Numbered from the stretch's first letter, positions 31,864 through 40,218 are shown. The stretch: 64,000 bases of DNA from Dactylosporangium vinaceum (GCF_019904175.1 NZ_CP061913.1:4836001-4900000); one strand, 5' to 3'. Translations and numbers: made by a program. The notes: generated by a model not told the origin, from the sequence alone.

Positions 31864-32714
31864 CGGCGACCCGCATGACCCGGCCGCCGGGCCCGACCCG
31901 CATCGCCGCCGCCGCGGCCCACTTCGGCCGCAACCTCGACCACGACCTCGGCCGCATCGGCCGGCTCATCGACGGTGCCCGGGCCGAGGGGGCGGCGCTG
32001 CTCGTGCTGCCCGACGCGGCGATCGGCGGCTACCTGGCCGACCTGCGCCGGCCCGATCCGGACGCGCTGCCGCCCGCGCTGAAGCCCGACGACCCGATCT
32101 TCGAGCAGGTCGCCGCGATGGCCGGGGACATGGTCGTCTGCGTCGGATTCTGCGAGGCCGACGGCGACGACCGGTACAACGCCGCCGTGTGCCTCACCGG
32201 CGACGGCGTGCTCGGCCGGCACCGCAAGGTGCACCTGCCGGCGGCCGAGCACATCGCGTACCGGGCCGGGAACGCGTTCGCCGCGTTCGACACCCCGGTC
32301 GGGCGGGTCGGGATGCTCATCGACTACGACAAGACGTTCCCGGAGTCGGCCCGCACCCTCGCGCTCGACGGCGCGCAGATCGTCGCCTGCCTGTCCGCGT
32401 GGCCGGCCAGCATCACCAACGCCGCCCCGAAGCTGTCCCAGGACCGCCAGTCGCGCCTGTTCGACCTCTACGACTGTGCCCGCGCGGCGGAGAACCAGAT
32501 CGTCGTGGTCTCCTCCAACCAGACCGGCGCCGCGGGCGGCCTGCGCTTCCTCGGCCAGGCCAAGGTCGTCGGGCCGGCCGGGAACATCCTGGCCCGCACG
32601 TGGGCCAAGGCCGGCCTCGCCGTGGCCGAGCTGGACGTGGCCGGCGAGATCGCCAACGCCCGCCGCGTGCTGCGCCACCTCGACGAGCGCCGCCCGGAGG
32701 TGTACCGGCGGTGA
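31860..32714 (+). CDS. nitrilase paralogue with degenerate catalytic triad (pseudoenzyme candidate)
   Basis: 284 residues from a GTG overlapping the previous stop. It aligns throughout with the adjacent nitrilase: LPDAAIGGYLADL, DMVVCVGFCE, DRYNAAVCL, GRHRKVHLPA, AFAAFDTPVGRVGMLIDYDKTFPESA. The catalytic Glu is Asp52, the Lys is kept (Lys123) and the nucleophilic Cys is Asp155 (atc gac tac in the DNA). A nitrilase without cysteine cannot form the thioester intermediate, so this is probably a non-catalytic partner, for example in a mixed spiral oligomer, or an enzyme with new chemistry. Full length with no frameshift, so selection has kept it. The gene likely arose by duplication of the neighbour. 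Confidence 0.9.
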   Translation: MTATRMTRPPGPTRIAAAAAHFGRNLDHDLGRIGRLIDGARAEGAALLVLPDAAIGGYLADLRRPDPDALPPALKPDDPIFEQVAAMAGDMVVCVGFCEADGDDRYNAAVCLTGDGVLGRHRKVHLPAAEHIAYRAGNAFAAFDTPVGRVGMLIDYDKTFPESARTLALDGAQIVACLSAWPASITNAAPKLSQDRQSRLFDLYDCARAAENQIVVVSSNQTGAAGGLRFLGQAKVVGPAGNILARTWAKAGLAVAELDVAGEIANARRVLRHLDERRPEVYRR

Positions 32715-33745
32715 GGATCGCCCTGCTGACCTACTCGACGCGCCCGCGCGGCGGCGTCGTGCACACCCTCGCCCTGGCCGAGGCCCTGTGCGCCGCCGGC
32801 GCCGAGGTGACAGTCTGGTCCCTCGCCCGGGGCGGCGGCTTCTTCCGGCCGATCGCCGCGGGGGTACGCGTCGAGCTCGTGCCGTTCCCCGACGTCCCCG
32901 GCGAGCAGGTCGGGGGCCGGATCATGCGCTCGATCGCGCTGCTGCGCGACGCGTTCCGGCCGGGGGACTACGACATCGTGCACGCCCAGGACTGCATCAG
33001 CGCCAATGCCGTGCCGCGCTGTGTGCGCACCGTGCACCATCTCGACCGGTTCACGACCCCCGAGCTCGCGGCGTGCCACGAGCGGGCCATCACCCGGCCC
33101 TACGCGCACGTCACCGTGTCCGCAGCGGTCGCCGCCGAGCTGCGGGACGGCTGGGGCATCACCGCGACGGTCATCCCGAACGGCGTCGACGCCGATCGGT
33201 TCGCGGCCGCGCCGCGGATGGTGCGGGCGCGGCCCTACCTGCTGTCCGTCGGCGGGATCGAACCGCGCAAGGGCTCCATCGACCTGCTCGACGCCTTCGC
33301 GATCGTCAGGCGCACGCGGCCGGACCTGGAGCTGGTCATCGCGGGCGGGGAGACGCTGTTCGACTACCGGGAGTACCGGGCCGCCTGGCAGGCCCGCGCC
33401 GACGCGCTCGGCCTGGCGCCGGACGTCCTCGGGCCGGTCGCCCACGACGAGCTGCCGTCGCTGGTCGCCGGGGCCGCCGCGTTCGCGTTCCCGTCGACGA
33501 AGGAGGGGTTCGGGCTGGCCGCCCTGGAGGCCCTCGCGGCCGGGGTGCCGGTGGTCGTGCGCGACCTGCCGGTGCTCCGCGAGGTCTTCGGCCCCGCCGT
33601 CGGCTACGGCCACGACCCGGAGTCCCTCGCCGCCGCCCTGCTTGCCGCCGTCGAGCGGGGCCACCGCCCGTCGGCGCTGCCGTCCACCTACACCTGGACC
33701 GAGGCGGCCCGGCGGCACCTGGCGTTCTATGCCACGCTGGCCTGA
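32711..33745 (+). CDS. MSMEG_0565-family glycosyltransferase (Nit1C cluster)
   Basis: 344 residues, GT4-type GT-B fold. N-terminal RIALLTYSTRPRGGVVHTLALAEALCAAGAEVTVW, then DIVHAQDCISANAV, a mid-protein PNGVDADRF, and LLSVGGIEPRKGSIDLLDAFAIV with the EFxGxG-like FPSTKEGFGLAALEALAAGVPVVV nucleotide-sugar region near residue 265. Such a glycosyltransferase is conserved at the end of actinobacterial Nit1C clusters; it may glycosylate the pathway product. The GTG start overlaps the preceding stop by four bases. The operon appears to end here, with the next gene's leaderless promoter directly after the stop codon. Confidence 0.9.
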   Translation: MRIALLTYSTRPRGGVVHTLALAEALCAAGAEVTVWSLARGGGFFRPIAAGVRVELVPFPDVPGEQVGGRIMRSIALLRDAFRPGDYDIVHAQDCISANAVPRCVRTVHHLDRFTTPELAACHERAITRPYAHVTVSAAVAAELRDGWGITATVIPNGVDADRFAAAPRMVRARPYLLSVGGIEPRKGSIDLLDAFAIVRRTRPDLELVIAGGETLFDYREYRAAWQARADALGLAPDVLGPVAHDELPSLVAGAAAFAFPSTKEGFGLAALEALAAGVPVVVRDLPVLREVFGPAVGYGHDPESLAAALLAAVERGHRPSALPSTYTWTEAARRHLAFYATLA

Positions 33746-33747
33746 GC

Positions 33748-33753
33748 TACGGT
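33748..33753 (+). promoter_or_regulatory. -10 element TACGGT, predicted leaderless start of crcB
   Basis: TACGGT begins 3 bp after the glycosyltransferase stop and ends seven bases before the ATG at 33761. There is no Shine-Dalgarno. No fluoride riboswitch fits in this 15-bp gap. Confidence 0.5.
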
Positions 33754-33760
33754 CGGCGGG

Positions 33761-34207
33761 ATGGATCCGGATGTCGACCTCCACGTCCCCGCCCAGCGGG
33801 CCGAGCTGCGCCGGCATCCGGCGCCGGTCCTGCTGGCCATCGCCGCCGGCGGGGCGTGCGGGGCGCTGGCCCGCTACGGCGTCGCCCAGGCGTGGCCGCA
33901 CGGCCCCGGCGGCTTCCCGTGGTCGACGTTCGTCATCAACGTCAGCGGGTGCCTGCTCATCGGCGTGCTGATGGTCATCGTCACCGAGGTCGCCCCCGAG
34001 CGGCGGCTGCTGCGGCCGTTCGCCGGGGTCGGGTTGCTCGGCGGATACACCACCTTCTCCACCTACGCCGTGGACTTCCACCGCACGGCGGCGGCCGGGG
34101 CGCCGTGGACGGCCCTGGCCTACCTCGCGGCGACGGTCGCCGGTGCACTGCTCGGCGTGTGGGCCGGCAGCGCGCTCGCCCACACGGTCGTGCGGAGGCT
34201 GCGGTGA
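33761..34207 (+). CDS. crcB: fluoride ion channel CrcB/FluC, first subunit
   Basis: 148 residues with four transmembrane helices. Fluc signatures: GGACGALARYGVAQAW, FPWSTFVINVSGCLLIGVL (the conserved Asn in TM2) and LLGGYTTFSTYAVD (the TFSTY break in TM3 with phenylalanine-box residues). A 30-residue hydrophilic N-terminal extension (MDPDVDLHVPAQRAELRRH) is unusual for the family. In Gram-positive bacteria two non-identical CrcB proteins are often encoded in tandem and form an antiparallel heterodimer that exports toxic fluoride. The next gene starts in its stop codon (GTGA). Confidence 0.93.
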   Translation: MDPDVDLHVPAQRAELRRHPAPVLLAIAAGGACGALARYGVAQAWPHGPGGFPWSTFVINVSGCLLIGVLMVIVTEVAPERRLLRPFAGVGLLGGYTTFSTYAVDFHRTAAAGAPWTALAYLAATVAGALLGVWAGSALAHTVVRRLR

Positions 34208-34560
34208 CACTGGTGCTCATCGCGCTCGGCGCGGCCGTCGGGGCGCCCCTGCGGTACCTCACCGACCGGTTCGTGCAGTCCCGGCACGACTCGGCGTTCC
34301 CGTGGGGCACCCTCACCGTGAACATCGTCGGCTCGCTGGTGCTGGGGCTGGTGTCCGGACTGCCGTCCGTCTGGAGCGCCCTGCTCGGCACCGGGTTCTG
34401 CGGCGCCCTCACCACGTACTCGACGTTCAGCTACGAGACGCTGAAGCTGGCCCAGAGCGGCGCCCGGTTCTACGCCGTCATGAACGTCGTGGCCTCGGTC
34501 GTCGCCGGCCTGGGCGCGGCCGCGGTCGGGATGCTGCTGACTACAGCGTTCTCCGCATGA
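34204..34560 (+). CDS. crcB: fluoride ion channel CrcB/FluC, second subunit
   Basis: 118 residues, four helices. Features: LGAAVGAPLRYLTDRFV, FPWGTLTVNIVGSLVLGLVSGL and GFCGALTTYSTFSYETLKL. It lacks the N-terminal extension of its partner. The tandem arrangement and GTGA overlap indicate co-expression, consistent with a heterodimeric channel. Its last 20 bp overlap the end of the convergent GNAT gene. Confidence 0.93.
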   Translation: MTLVLIALGAAVGAPLRYLTDRFVQSRHDSAFPWGTLTVNIVGSLVLGLVSGLPSVWSALLGTGFCGALTTYSTFSYETLKLAQSGARFYAVMNVVASVVAGLGAAAVGMLLTTAFSA

Positions 34561-35023
34561 CGTACTCGATGCGGGCCGGGTCGCGCGGGTAGGGCTGCGA
34601 CTCGCCCGTCGCCTCGAAGCCGTGGCGCTCGTACAGCCGCCGGGCCGCCGCGTTGTCGCCGACGACCCAGAGCATGACCGCCTCGAGCCGCTGCTCGCCG
34701 GCCCAGGCGAGGGCCTCGGACACCAGGCGGTCGCCGACGCCGGTCCCGCGGCTGTGCGGGTGGACCCACATGGAGTACACCTCGGGGTCGCTGTCGTGCG
34801 GCACCCAGACGCCGATGACGCCGGCGGTGCCGCCCGGCGTGCGGGCGACGGCCTTCAGCCCGCGGTCCGGGGCCATCCAGGCCCGCCACTGCTCGTCGGT
34901 GTAGCCCTGCTCCTTGTCGAGCGACGACCCGAACGCCTCGGGCGCGTCGGCCAGCGCCGCCAGCCGCACGCTGCGCCACAGTTGCCAGTCGGCCGGTCCC
35001 AGTCGCTGCACTTCAACGCTCAT
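34541..35023 (-). CDS. GNAT-family N-acetyltransferase
   Basis: 160 residues. The acetyl-CoA-binding segment reads VYSMWVHPHSRGTGVGDRLVSEALAWA (RGTGVG loop), followed by AVMLWVVGDNAAARRLYERHGFEATGES, the typical motif-B ending of RimI-like enzymes. The N-terminus (RLGPADWQLWRSVRLAALADAPEAFGS) matches a common GNAT subgroup. The ATG at 35023 has TAGCGT eight bases upstream and no clear ribosome site. Convergent with and overlapping crcB; the acceptor is unknown. Confidence 0.9.
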   Translation of the reverse strand: MSVEVQRLGPADWQLWRSVRLAALADAPEAFGSSLDKEQGYTDEQWRAWMAPDRGLKAVARTPGGTAGVIGVWVPHDSDPEVYSMWVHPHSRGTGVGDRLVSEALAWAGEQRLEAVMLWVVGDNAAARRLYERHGFEATGESQPYPRDPARIEYVMRRTL

Positions 35024-35134
35024 GAGGGCTGACGCTACGAACCGGGGGCCCGAGTCGGCAACGCGATATTGCCGGTGCTGCAGCGTGCCGGTGCTCAGGC
35101 CAAAGGCGGGCGGCGCCGGTGCCGGCCCGCCCGG

Positions 35135-35611
35135 TCAGCGGGCGTAGGTGCCGACGGTCTCGCGCCGGCGGGCCGCGCGGCGGGTCCGGAAGTAGCGGTT
35201 GGCGGCGGGCTGGAACATGAGGGCGCAGGCGGCGAGGACGGCCGTCACGTGGACGGCACGGCTGGCCCCGAAGAGCAGGTCGACGGGGCCGGACTCGCGG
35301 ATCACCGCGAGCGGCGAGCCGCCCTCGGCCAGCCACAGCAGCGGGTCGGCGACGAGCGACAGCAGGCCGAAGACGCCGAGGCCGACCGCCAGGGCGACCC
35401 GGGCCCACTGGCGTCCGGCCGCCATCTGCGCCACCGCGAGCGCGGCCGCGGCGAAGACGGCCACCCGCACCGCCACCCCGGCGGCCGCGCCGGCACCGGC
35501 CTGTCCGCTGGCCACGACCAGCACCGTCTCGAAGATGCCGGCGCCGATCGCCACCGCCCACATCGTGCGGGCGCGCCGTACGGGAGCCGGGATTCGCTCG
35601 ATGTTCTCCAT
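35135..35611 (-). CDS. four-helix membrane protein, unknown function
   Basis: 158 residues from the ATG at 35611, which has GAGGG directly upstream; the frame is open further but conservation of a membrane protein begins here (MENIERIPAPVRRARTMW). Four hydrophobic segments lie near residues 15-35 (AVAIGAGIFETVLVVASG), 42-60, 69-88 and 110-130. The C-terminus is Arg-rich (YFRTRRAARRRETVGTYAR). No motif identifies a function. It is divergent from the TIM-barrel-like gene across a region with two palindromes, so it may be co-regulated. Confidence 0.7.
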   Translation of the reverse strand: MENIERIPAPVRRARTMWAVAIGAGIFETVLVVASGQAGAGAAAGVAVRVAVFAAAALAVAQMAAGRQWARVALAVGLGVFGLLSLVADPLLWLAEGGSPLAVIRESGPVDLLFGASRAVHVTAVLAACALMFQPAANRYFRTRRAARRRETVGTYAR

Positions 35612-35702
35612 GCCCTCAATGCTCGGCTTCCGCCCGCCCCGGAACCATCCGGGCACCGGCCCAGTGCATACACCGGCCAGCCCTACCATCACCTGCCACC
35701 GC

Positions 35703-35746
35703 GTCAACTAAGGTTGACAAACTGACGTTCGTCAACTAAAGTTGAC
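35703..35746 (+). promoter_or_regulatory. two GTCAACTAARGTTGAC palindromes overlapping a consensus promoter
   Basis: GTCAACTAAGGTTGAC (35703-35718) and GTCAACTAAAGTTGAC (35731-35746) are 16-bp near-perfect palindromes 28 bp apart. Within them sit a perfect -35 TTGACA (35714-35719), a 17-bp spacer and a -10 TAAAGT (35737-35742). The predicted transcription start is the A of the ATG at 35750. A dimeric repressor on these sites would block RNA polymerase directly. The regulator is not identified in the window. Confidence 0.85.
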
Positions 35747-35749
35747 GGC

Positions 35750-36724
35750 ATGGGGATTCGTGGCATCAACTACGACGTCGGGACCCAGACGGGGCCGTTT
35801 CTCTCCCGCGAGGTGTTCGACGCGGCGACGACCCGGCGGGACCTGGGCGTCATCCGGGACGAGCTGCACTGTGACGCGGTGCGGATCTCGGGAACCGAGC
35901 GCGCCCGGCTGATCGAAGCCGCCGGGATCGCGCTCGAGCTGGGGCTGGAGGTCTGGCTCTCGCCGCACCTGCACGACGGTGACGCCGAGGAGACCCTAGC
36001 GCACCTGCGCGAGTGCGCCGCCGCCGCGCAGGAGCTCGACAGCGAGCGGATCGTGTTCCTGGCCGGCGGCGAGCTCACCCTCTTCATGAAGGGCATCCTC
36101 AAGGGCGACACGCTGTTCGAGCGGCTGCGGCCGCAGCAGATGATCAAACTGCGGCTGCTCGGCACGCACAACAAGCCGCTCAACGCGTTCCTGCAGCGGG
36201 CGGCGGCCGAGGTGCGCGGCGTGTTCCGGGGCCGGGTCTCCTACGCGTCCGCGCCCATCGAGAAGGTCGACTGGAGCCCGTTCGACTACGTGTGCGTGGA
36301 CACGTACCGCGGCAAGCGCAACCGCACCGATTACGGCGAGCGGTTCCGGCGCCACCTCCAGCACGGCAAGCCCGTCTACGTCACCGAGGTCGGCTGCTGC
36401 GCGTACCGGGGTGCCGAGGAGAAGGGCGGCATGGGCTGGGCCATCGTCGACCAGGAGCACGGCCGCCTCTCCGGCACCTACGTCCGCGACGAGGAACTGC
36501 AGGCCCGCGAGGTCGTCGACATGGCCGACATCCTCGACCGCGAGGGGGCGGCCGGGGTCTTCGTGTTCACGTTCGCCGCGCCGACCCTGACCCACCACGA
36601 CGACCCCGCCTTCGACCTGGACATGGCGTCCTACGGCGTGGTCCGCAGCTACGACGACGGGCACTGGGAGCCGAAGCGGCTGTTCCAGGCGCTCGCGGAG
36701 CGCAACGCCCGCGCGGCGCGCTAG
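35750..36724 (+). CDS. TIM-barrel (glycosidase-like) protein, homologues sometimes named abortive infection protein
   Basis: 324 residues. The sequence has a TIM-barrel glycosidase look: RGINYDVGTQTG at the start, VWLSPHLHDGDAEETLAHL near strand 3, RIVFLAGGELTLFMKGIL, VDWSPFDYVCVDTYRGKRNRTDYGERF and YVTEVGCCAYRGAEEKGGMGW, where TEVG resembles the nucleophile strand of GH-A clan enzymes, and FVFTFAAP near the end. From memory, actinomycete relatives are often annotated as abortive phage infection proteins, a label I cannot verify. No signal peptide. Expression should be tightly controlled by the paired palindromes, and the mRNA is probably leaderless. Confidence 0.6.
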   Translation: MGIRGINYDVGTQTGPFLSREVFDAATTRRDLGVIRDELHCDAVRISGTERARLIEAAGIALELGLEVWLSPHLHDGDAEETLAHLRECAAAAQELDSERIVFLAGGELTLFMKGILKGDTLFERLRPQQMIKLRLLGTHNKPLNAFLQRAAAEVRGVFRGRVSYASAPIEKVDWSPFDYVCVDTYRGKRNRTDYGERFRRHLQHGKPVYVTEVGCCAYRGAEEKGGMGWAIVDQEHGRLSGTYVRDEELQAREVVDMADILDREGAAGVFVFTFAAPTLTHHDDPAFDLDMASYGVVRSYDDGHWEPKRLFQALAERNARAAR

Positions 36725-36764
36725 CTGGCCGGCGATGCTCGCCTTCGCGGTGGCCTGCGCCCGG

Positions 36765-37295
36765 TCAGCCGGCCGGGTGCAGGGCCGCGTCGATCAGGCC
36801 GTCGGCGTGCCAGGTCTCGCCGTGCGGGCCGATGGCGGCCAGGAACGCCGTCTCGGCCGGGCGCAGGTGCGCGAGCAGGGCGGCGCGCCGGTAGCGGTCG
36901 GTGAAGCGGGCGCCGTCCGGGCCGGTGAGCAGCACGGCGATCGGCTCGTCGCCGCCGAAGGGTAGGTCCGGGTACCCGTTGCCGCCCCAGTACATGGCCG
37001 CCGTCTCCGCGGTGGCGCGCCGGCCGGCCGCGGCGAGCAGGAGCAGCTCGGCCTGGGTGGTGCCGGCGTCGGCGTGGTAGTCGTACAGGTACAGCTCCAG
37101 CACGCCGCCGACGTGCCGGGCGAGCGTCCACCCCTGCGCGGCCCGGGCCGCCAGCCGCGCCCGGGGCGTGCCCGGCAGCGGCGTCCACCGCGGCCACACC
37201 GTCTCCGCATCGGCGATCGCCCCGGTGTCCGGCACGGGGGTGTCGAGCCAGTCCTCGAAGCCGGCGCGGGTCATCGGGATCCGCGCCGCCACCAT
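36765..37295 (-). CDS. conserved hypothetical protein
   Basis: About 176 residues from the ATG at 37295; a GTG at 37313 would add six residues. No Shine-Dalgarno is clear. The sequence (MVAARIPMTRAGFEDWLDTPVPDTGAI ... WTLARHVGGVLELYLYDYHADAGTTQAELLLLAAAGRRATAETAAMYWGGNGYPDLPFGGDEPIAVLLTG) is a soluble alpha/beta protein; I recognise no catalytic motif. It starts only 25 bp after the end of the large RING/TerD-type gene, on the same strand, so it is probably its operon partner. Confidence 0.6.
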   Translation of the reverse strand: MVAARIPMTRAGFEDWLDTPVPDTGAIADAETVWPRWTPLPGTPRARLAARAAQGWTLARHVGGVLELYLYDYHADAGTTQAELLLLAAAGRRATAETAAMYWGGNGYPDLPFGGDEPIAVLLTGPDGARFTDRYRRAALLAHLRPAETAFLAAIGPHGETWHADGLIDAALHPAG

Positions 37296-37320
37296 GTACG
37301 ACCGTCCGCTCACCCGGTGA

Positions 37321-40218
37321 TCATACGGACGGGGTGAGCGCGGCGAGCAGGTCCGCTCCCGTGACCGGCGTCCACGGCGGCGGGGGCGTGCCGTCGACGA
37401 GCAGGGCCGCGGAGCCCTCGGCGACGTCGGTACCCGCGATCGCGGCGAGGCGGTCGGGGTCGGCCGCGCACGCGAACGTCCGCGCGCCGGTCGGAGCGGT
37501 GGCGGTACCCCCGCCGGATGTGGCGCGGACAGCCGCGACGATCTCGTGGGGCGCACCGGCCGGCACTGCTGTGCAGGTGCCGTCGGCGTGGGCGACGACG
37601 ACCCGCTCGGCCCGGCCCGCGGCGTGCCAGGCGGCGAGGTCGAGGAGGGTCGGCCGGTTGCCGGCGGCGAAGTGCTCCCACAGGTCGGCCGCCATCCGGC
37701 CCAGCCGCGGGCCGCGCTGACCGACGTTGTGGCCGTAGCCGCGCGCGCTCAGGCTCGCGTCGATCCACATCGCCTCGCCGGTGTCCACGTTGAGCACGAA
37801 CGGGGCCATGGACTTCGCGTCGCCGCGCAGCGTGAAGCGCTGCAGGACGCGGGCGGCGGTGAACGGCTCGCGCCGGGTCTGCGGCAGGGACAGGCCCGCG
37901 AACGCGGCGTCGAGCGCCTCGAACGGCACGTCGTTGTAGCTCAGCACGACCGGCACGGCCCAGGCGACCCCGGCCTGGCGCAGCGCGGCCCGGTCGAGGT
38001 CCAGGAACTCGGTCGCGCCCAGCGGCGCCGGCGCTGACGTGAGGTCGCCGGAGTGGACGGCCGCGCTGCCGTGGAAGCGCAGGTGCGTGTAGTCGCAGTG
38101 GCCGCGCGACGTCCAGTCGTCACGGTAGAACGCGCAGGACAGGTCCAGGTCGACCCGGTGCTCGGCGGCGTCCACCCAGTGCAGGAACAGCCGCAGGATC
38201 GGCGCGTCGCCGAGCGCCCGCAGGCTGCCGCGGGGCCAGCCGGCCAGCTGCTGCGACCCGGCCCGCTCGCGCGCGGGCGCCGGCACCCGGGCCAGGCCGG
38301 CGTCGAGGACGGCCACGTCGAACCCGTCGAGCGCCGCCGCCCGCCCGGCCAGCTCGGCGTCCACAGTGGAGCGGACCCGGGCGATCGCGTCCGCGGGGAG
38401 TGGGCCGCGATGTTCGGGCTCGGTCCAGGTGCGCACCACGTCGCCCTTGGGGAAGAACGTCCGCCGCGGGGTGCCCGGCGCGGGGCCCGGCAGCGGCGGG
38501 CGGGGCCGGTTGCGGGCCGGGGGCGCGTCCGGGCGGCGCAGTCCGAGGGCGCGGCGCAGCGCGCTGCCGAGCCCGCCGACCTGCTCGGCCGGCACCGCGG
38601 CCACCTGCTGCGAGATGCCGGCGGCGGCCTCGGCGGCCACCTCGGTGACCGCTTCGGCGGCGCCCGCGGCCGGGGCGGCCGGGGCGGTGGCGTCGCGGCC
38701 GGTCAGCGCCGCGGCGGCCGCGGCGAGCACGGCGGGGGAGACCCGCGGGGTGGTGCGAGCGGCGGCGTCGAGCACGCGGGCGAGGGTGCCGGGGTCGTCG
38801 CCGGCCAGGCGCAGCAGGTGGTCGATGCGCCGCCACAGGTCGCCCGGGCGCTCGGTGAGCAGCCGGGCCGCGGCGGCCGCGTCGCCGTCGGCGACGGCCT
38901 CCTCGACGAGCGCGGCGAACGTTCGGACCCGAACGGACACGGTGCCGTCGGCGTGCTGCTCCAGGACGATGCGGTCGGGGCGGGACAGGTGCGCGGCGAC
39001 CATCGCGTGACCGAGCGGCGCATCCGGGGCGGCGTGGGTGCCACGGAGGGCGGCGAACACGACTGCCGCGTCCGGGTGGCCGGCGGCGTGCTCGAAGGGG
39101 TGCAGGCGCTCGGCGATGCGCTTCCACACGACCGGGTGCCGGGCCACGTCCTCGGCCGCCGTCGCGCAGTCGAGGCCGTCGATGAACCCGAGCACGGCCC
39201 GGCGCAGCGCCCGCGGCACGGCCCGGACCCGCGGGATCGGCACGGTGACCCGCGGCTCGTGGACGGGCCGCCAGCCCTCGTTGGGGCCGTGCGGGTCGGT
39301 GGTGCGGCGGGGCACGACCAGGCCGGGGTCGCCGCCGGAGTACGCCCACAGCGTGCGGGCGACGTCGGTCGCCGTGCTCCAGCGCGTCACGGCGCCGGCC
39401 AGCACGGCCGGGTACGACGGCTCCAGCGCGGCCGCGTGCAGCGCCCACGCGATGACACACGCGAGGGTCTCGCGGGCCGGCACCACGTCCGGGAGCCAGT
39501 CGAGGCGGCCGGGAGCGGTCCCGGCCACGAGTGTGCGCAGGTCCTCGCGGTCGTGCTCGCTCAATGCGGCGGCCCGGGCCACGAGGCCGTCGCGCAACCG
39601 CACGGCACACGCGCCGGGGTCGGCTTCCAGATGCAGACGCCGCAGTTGTACCGCGGGCAGGCTCGCGGCCGCCCCGTGCGGAGCGACCACAGGCAGGTAG
39701 GCGTCCCCGGCGGCGAGCCGGCTTCCGCAGACCGGGCAGGCCGAGTACTGCGCCGGGTCGAAGCACACCGTGCACACGGCGTGCGCGCACGGGTCGAGCG
39801 GCCGGACCTGACCGACCGTGCCGCACAGGATGCACGGCGCGGCACGGTGCTGGAACAGGTGCACGAGGAGGCGCTCGACGTACAGGCGGCCGGGGTTCTC
39901 GGGCGTGTCCGGGAAGTTGCGGAACAGCGGGACGTGGTCGCGGTCAGCGCCGGTGCTCTCGTCGGCGACGGCGGCGATCCAGTCGGCCCAGCGCAGGCGG
40001 GTGCCGGGGTCGAGCCGGGCGAACCGGCGGCGCAGCGCGGGCTCCAACAGCCAGCCGCGGGTGGCGAGGTCGGCCTCGAACGCCACCACCCACCCGTCGC
40101 CGTCCGCCTCGTTGCCCGGGTCGTCCTGGTCCGGGCTCGGCTGCTGCGGGCGTGCGGCCGGAGCGGGGAGCGCGACGGCGCCGGCGCGGCGCAGCAGCAC
40201 GGTGGCGAGTGCGTCCAT
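37321..40218 (-). CDS. MXAN_6230/SCO0854-family RING-domain protein with TerD-like domain
   Basis: 965 residues from the ATG at 40218 (GAGG nine bases upstream; an upstream TTG at 40227 is an alternative). A RING finger of C3HC4 spacing occupies residues 129-164: C129-x2-C132, C144-x-H146, C149-x2-C152, C161-PV-C164. A long helical middle contains Ala-rich stretches near 500-560. The C-terminal third has TerD/TerZ-like text: VDLDLSCAFYRDDW ... HLRFHGSAAVHSGDLTSAP ... GVAWAVPVVLSYNDVPFEALDAAFAGL, followed by VDTGEAMWIDASLSARGYG. TerD domains bind Ca2+ in tellurite-resistance/stress systems; bacterial RINGs are rare. Whether it has ubiquitin-ligase-like activity is unknown. Confidence 0.85.
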   Translation of the reverse strand: MDALATVLLRRAGAVALPAPAARPQQPSPDQDDPGNEADGDGWVVAFEADLATRGWLLEPALRRRFARLDPGTRLRWADWIAAVADESTGADRDHVPLFRNFPDTPENPGRLYVERLLVHLFQHRAAPCILCGTVGQVRPLDPCAHAVCTVCFDPAQYSACPVCGSRLAAGDAYLPVVAPHGAAASLPAVQLRRLHLEADPGACAVRLRDGLVARAAALSEHDREDLRTLVAGTAPGRLDWLPDVVPARETLACVIAWALHAAALEPSYPAVLAGAVTRWSTATDVARTLWAYSGGDPGLVVPRRTTDPHGPNEGWRPVHEPRVTVPIPRVRAVPRALRRAVLGFIDGLDCATAAEDVARHPVVWKRIAERLHPFEHAAGHPDAAVVFAALRGTHAAPDAPLGHAMVAAHLSRPDRIVLEQHADGTVSVRVRTFAALVEEAVADGDAAAAARLLTERPGDLWRRIDHLLRLAGDDPGTLARVLDAAARTTPRVSPAVLAAAAAALTGRDATAPAAPAAGAAEAVTEVAAEAAAGISQQVAAVPAEQVGGLGSALRRALGLRRPDAPPARNRPRPPLPGPAPGTPRRTFFPKGDVVRTWTEPEHRGPLPADAIARVRSTVDAELAGRAAALDGFDVAVLDAGLARVPAPARERAGSQQLAGWPRGSLRALGDAPILRLFLHWVDAAEHRVDLDLSCAFYRDDWTSRGHCDYTHLRFHGSAAVHSGDLTSAPAPLGATEFLDLDRAALRQAGVAWAVPVVLSYNDVPFEALDAAFAGLSLPQTRREPFTAARVLQRFTLRGDAKSMAPFVLNVDTGEAMWIDASLSARGYGHNVGQRGPRLGRMAADLWEHFAAGNRPTLLDLAAWHAAGRAERVVVAHADGTCTAVPAGAPHEIVAAVRATSGGGTATAPTGARTFACAADPDRLAAIAGTDVAEGSAALLVDGTPPPPWTPVTGADLLAALTPSV

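Noticed and set aside
33746..33760. Fluoride riboswitch before crcB
   Set aside because: The gap is only 15 bp and contains a -10-like element; no riboswitch core fits.
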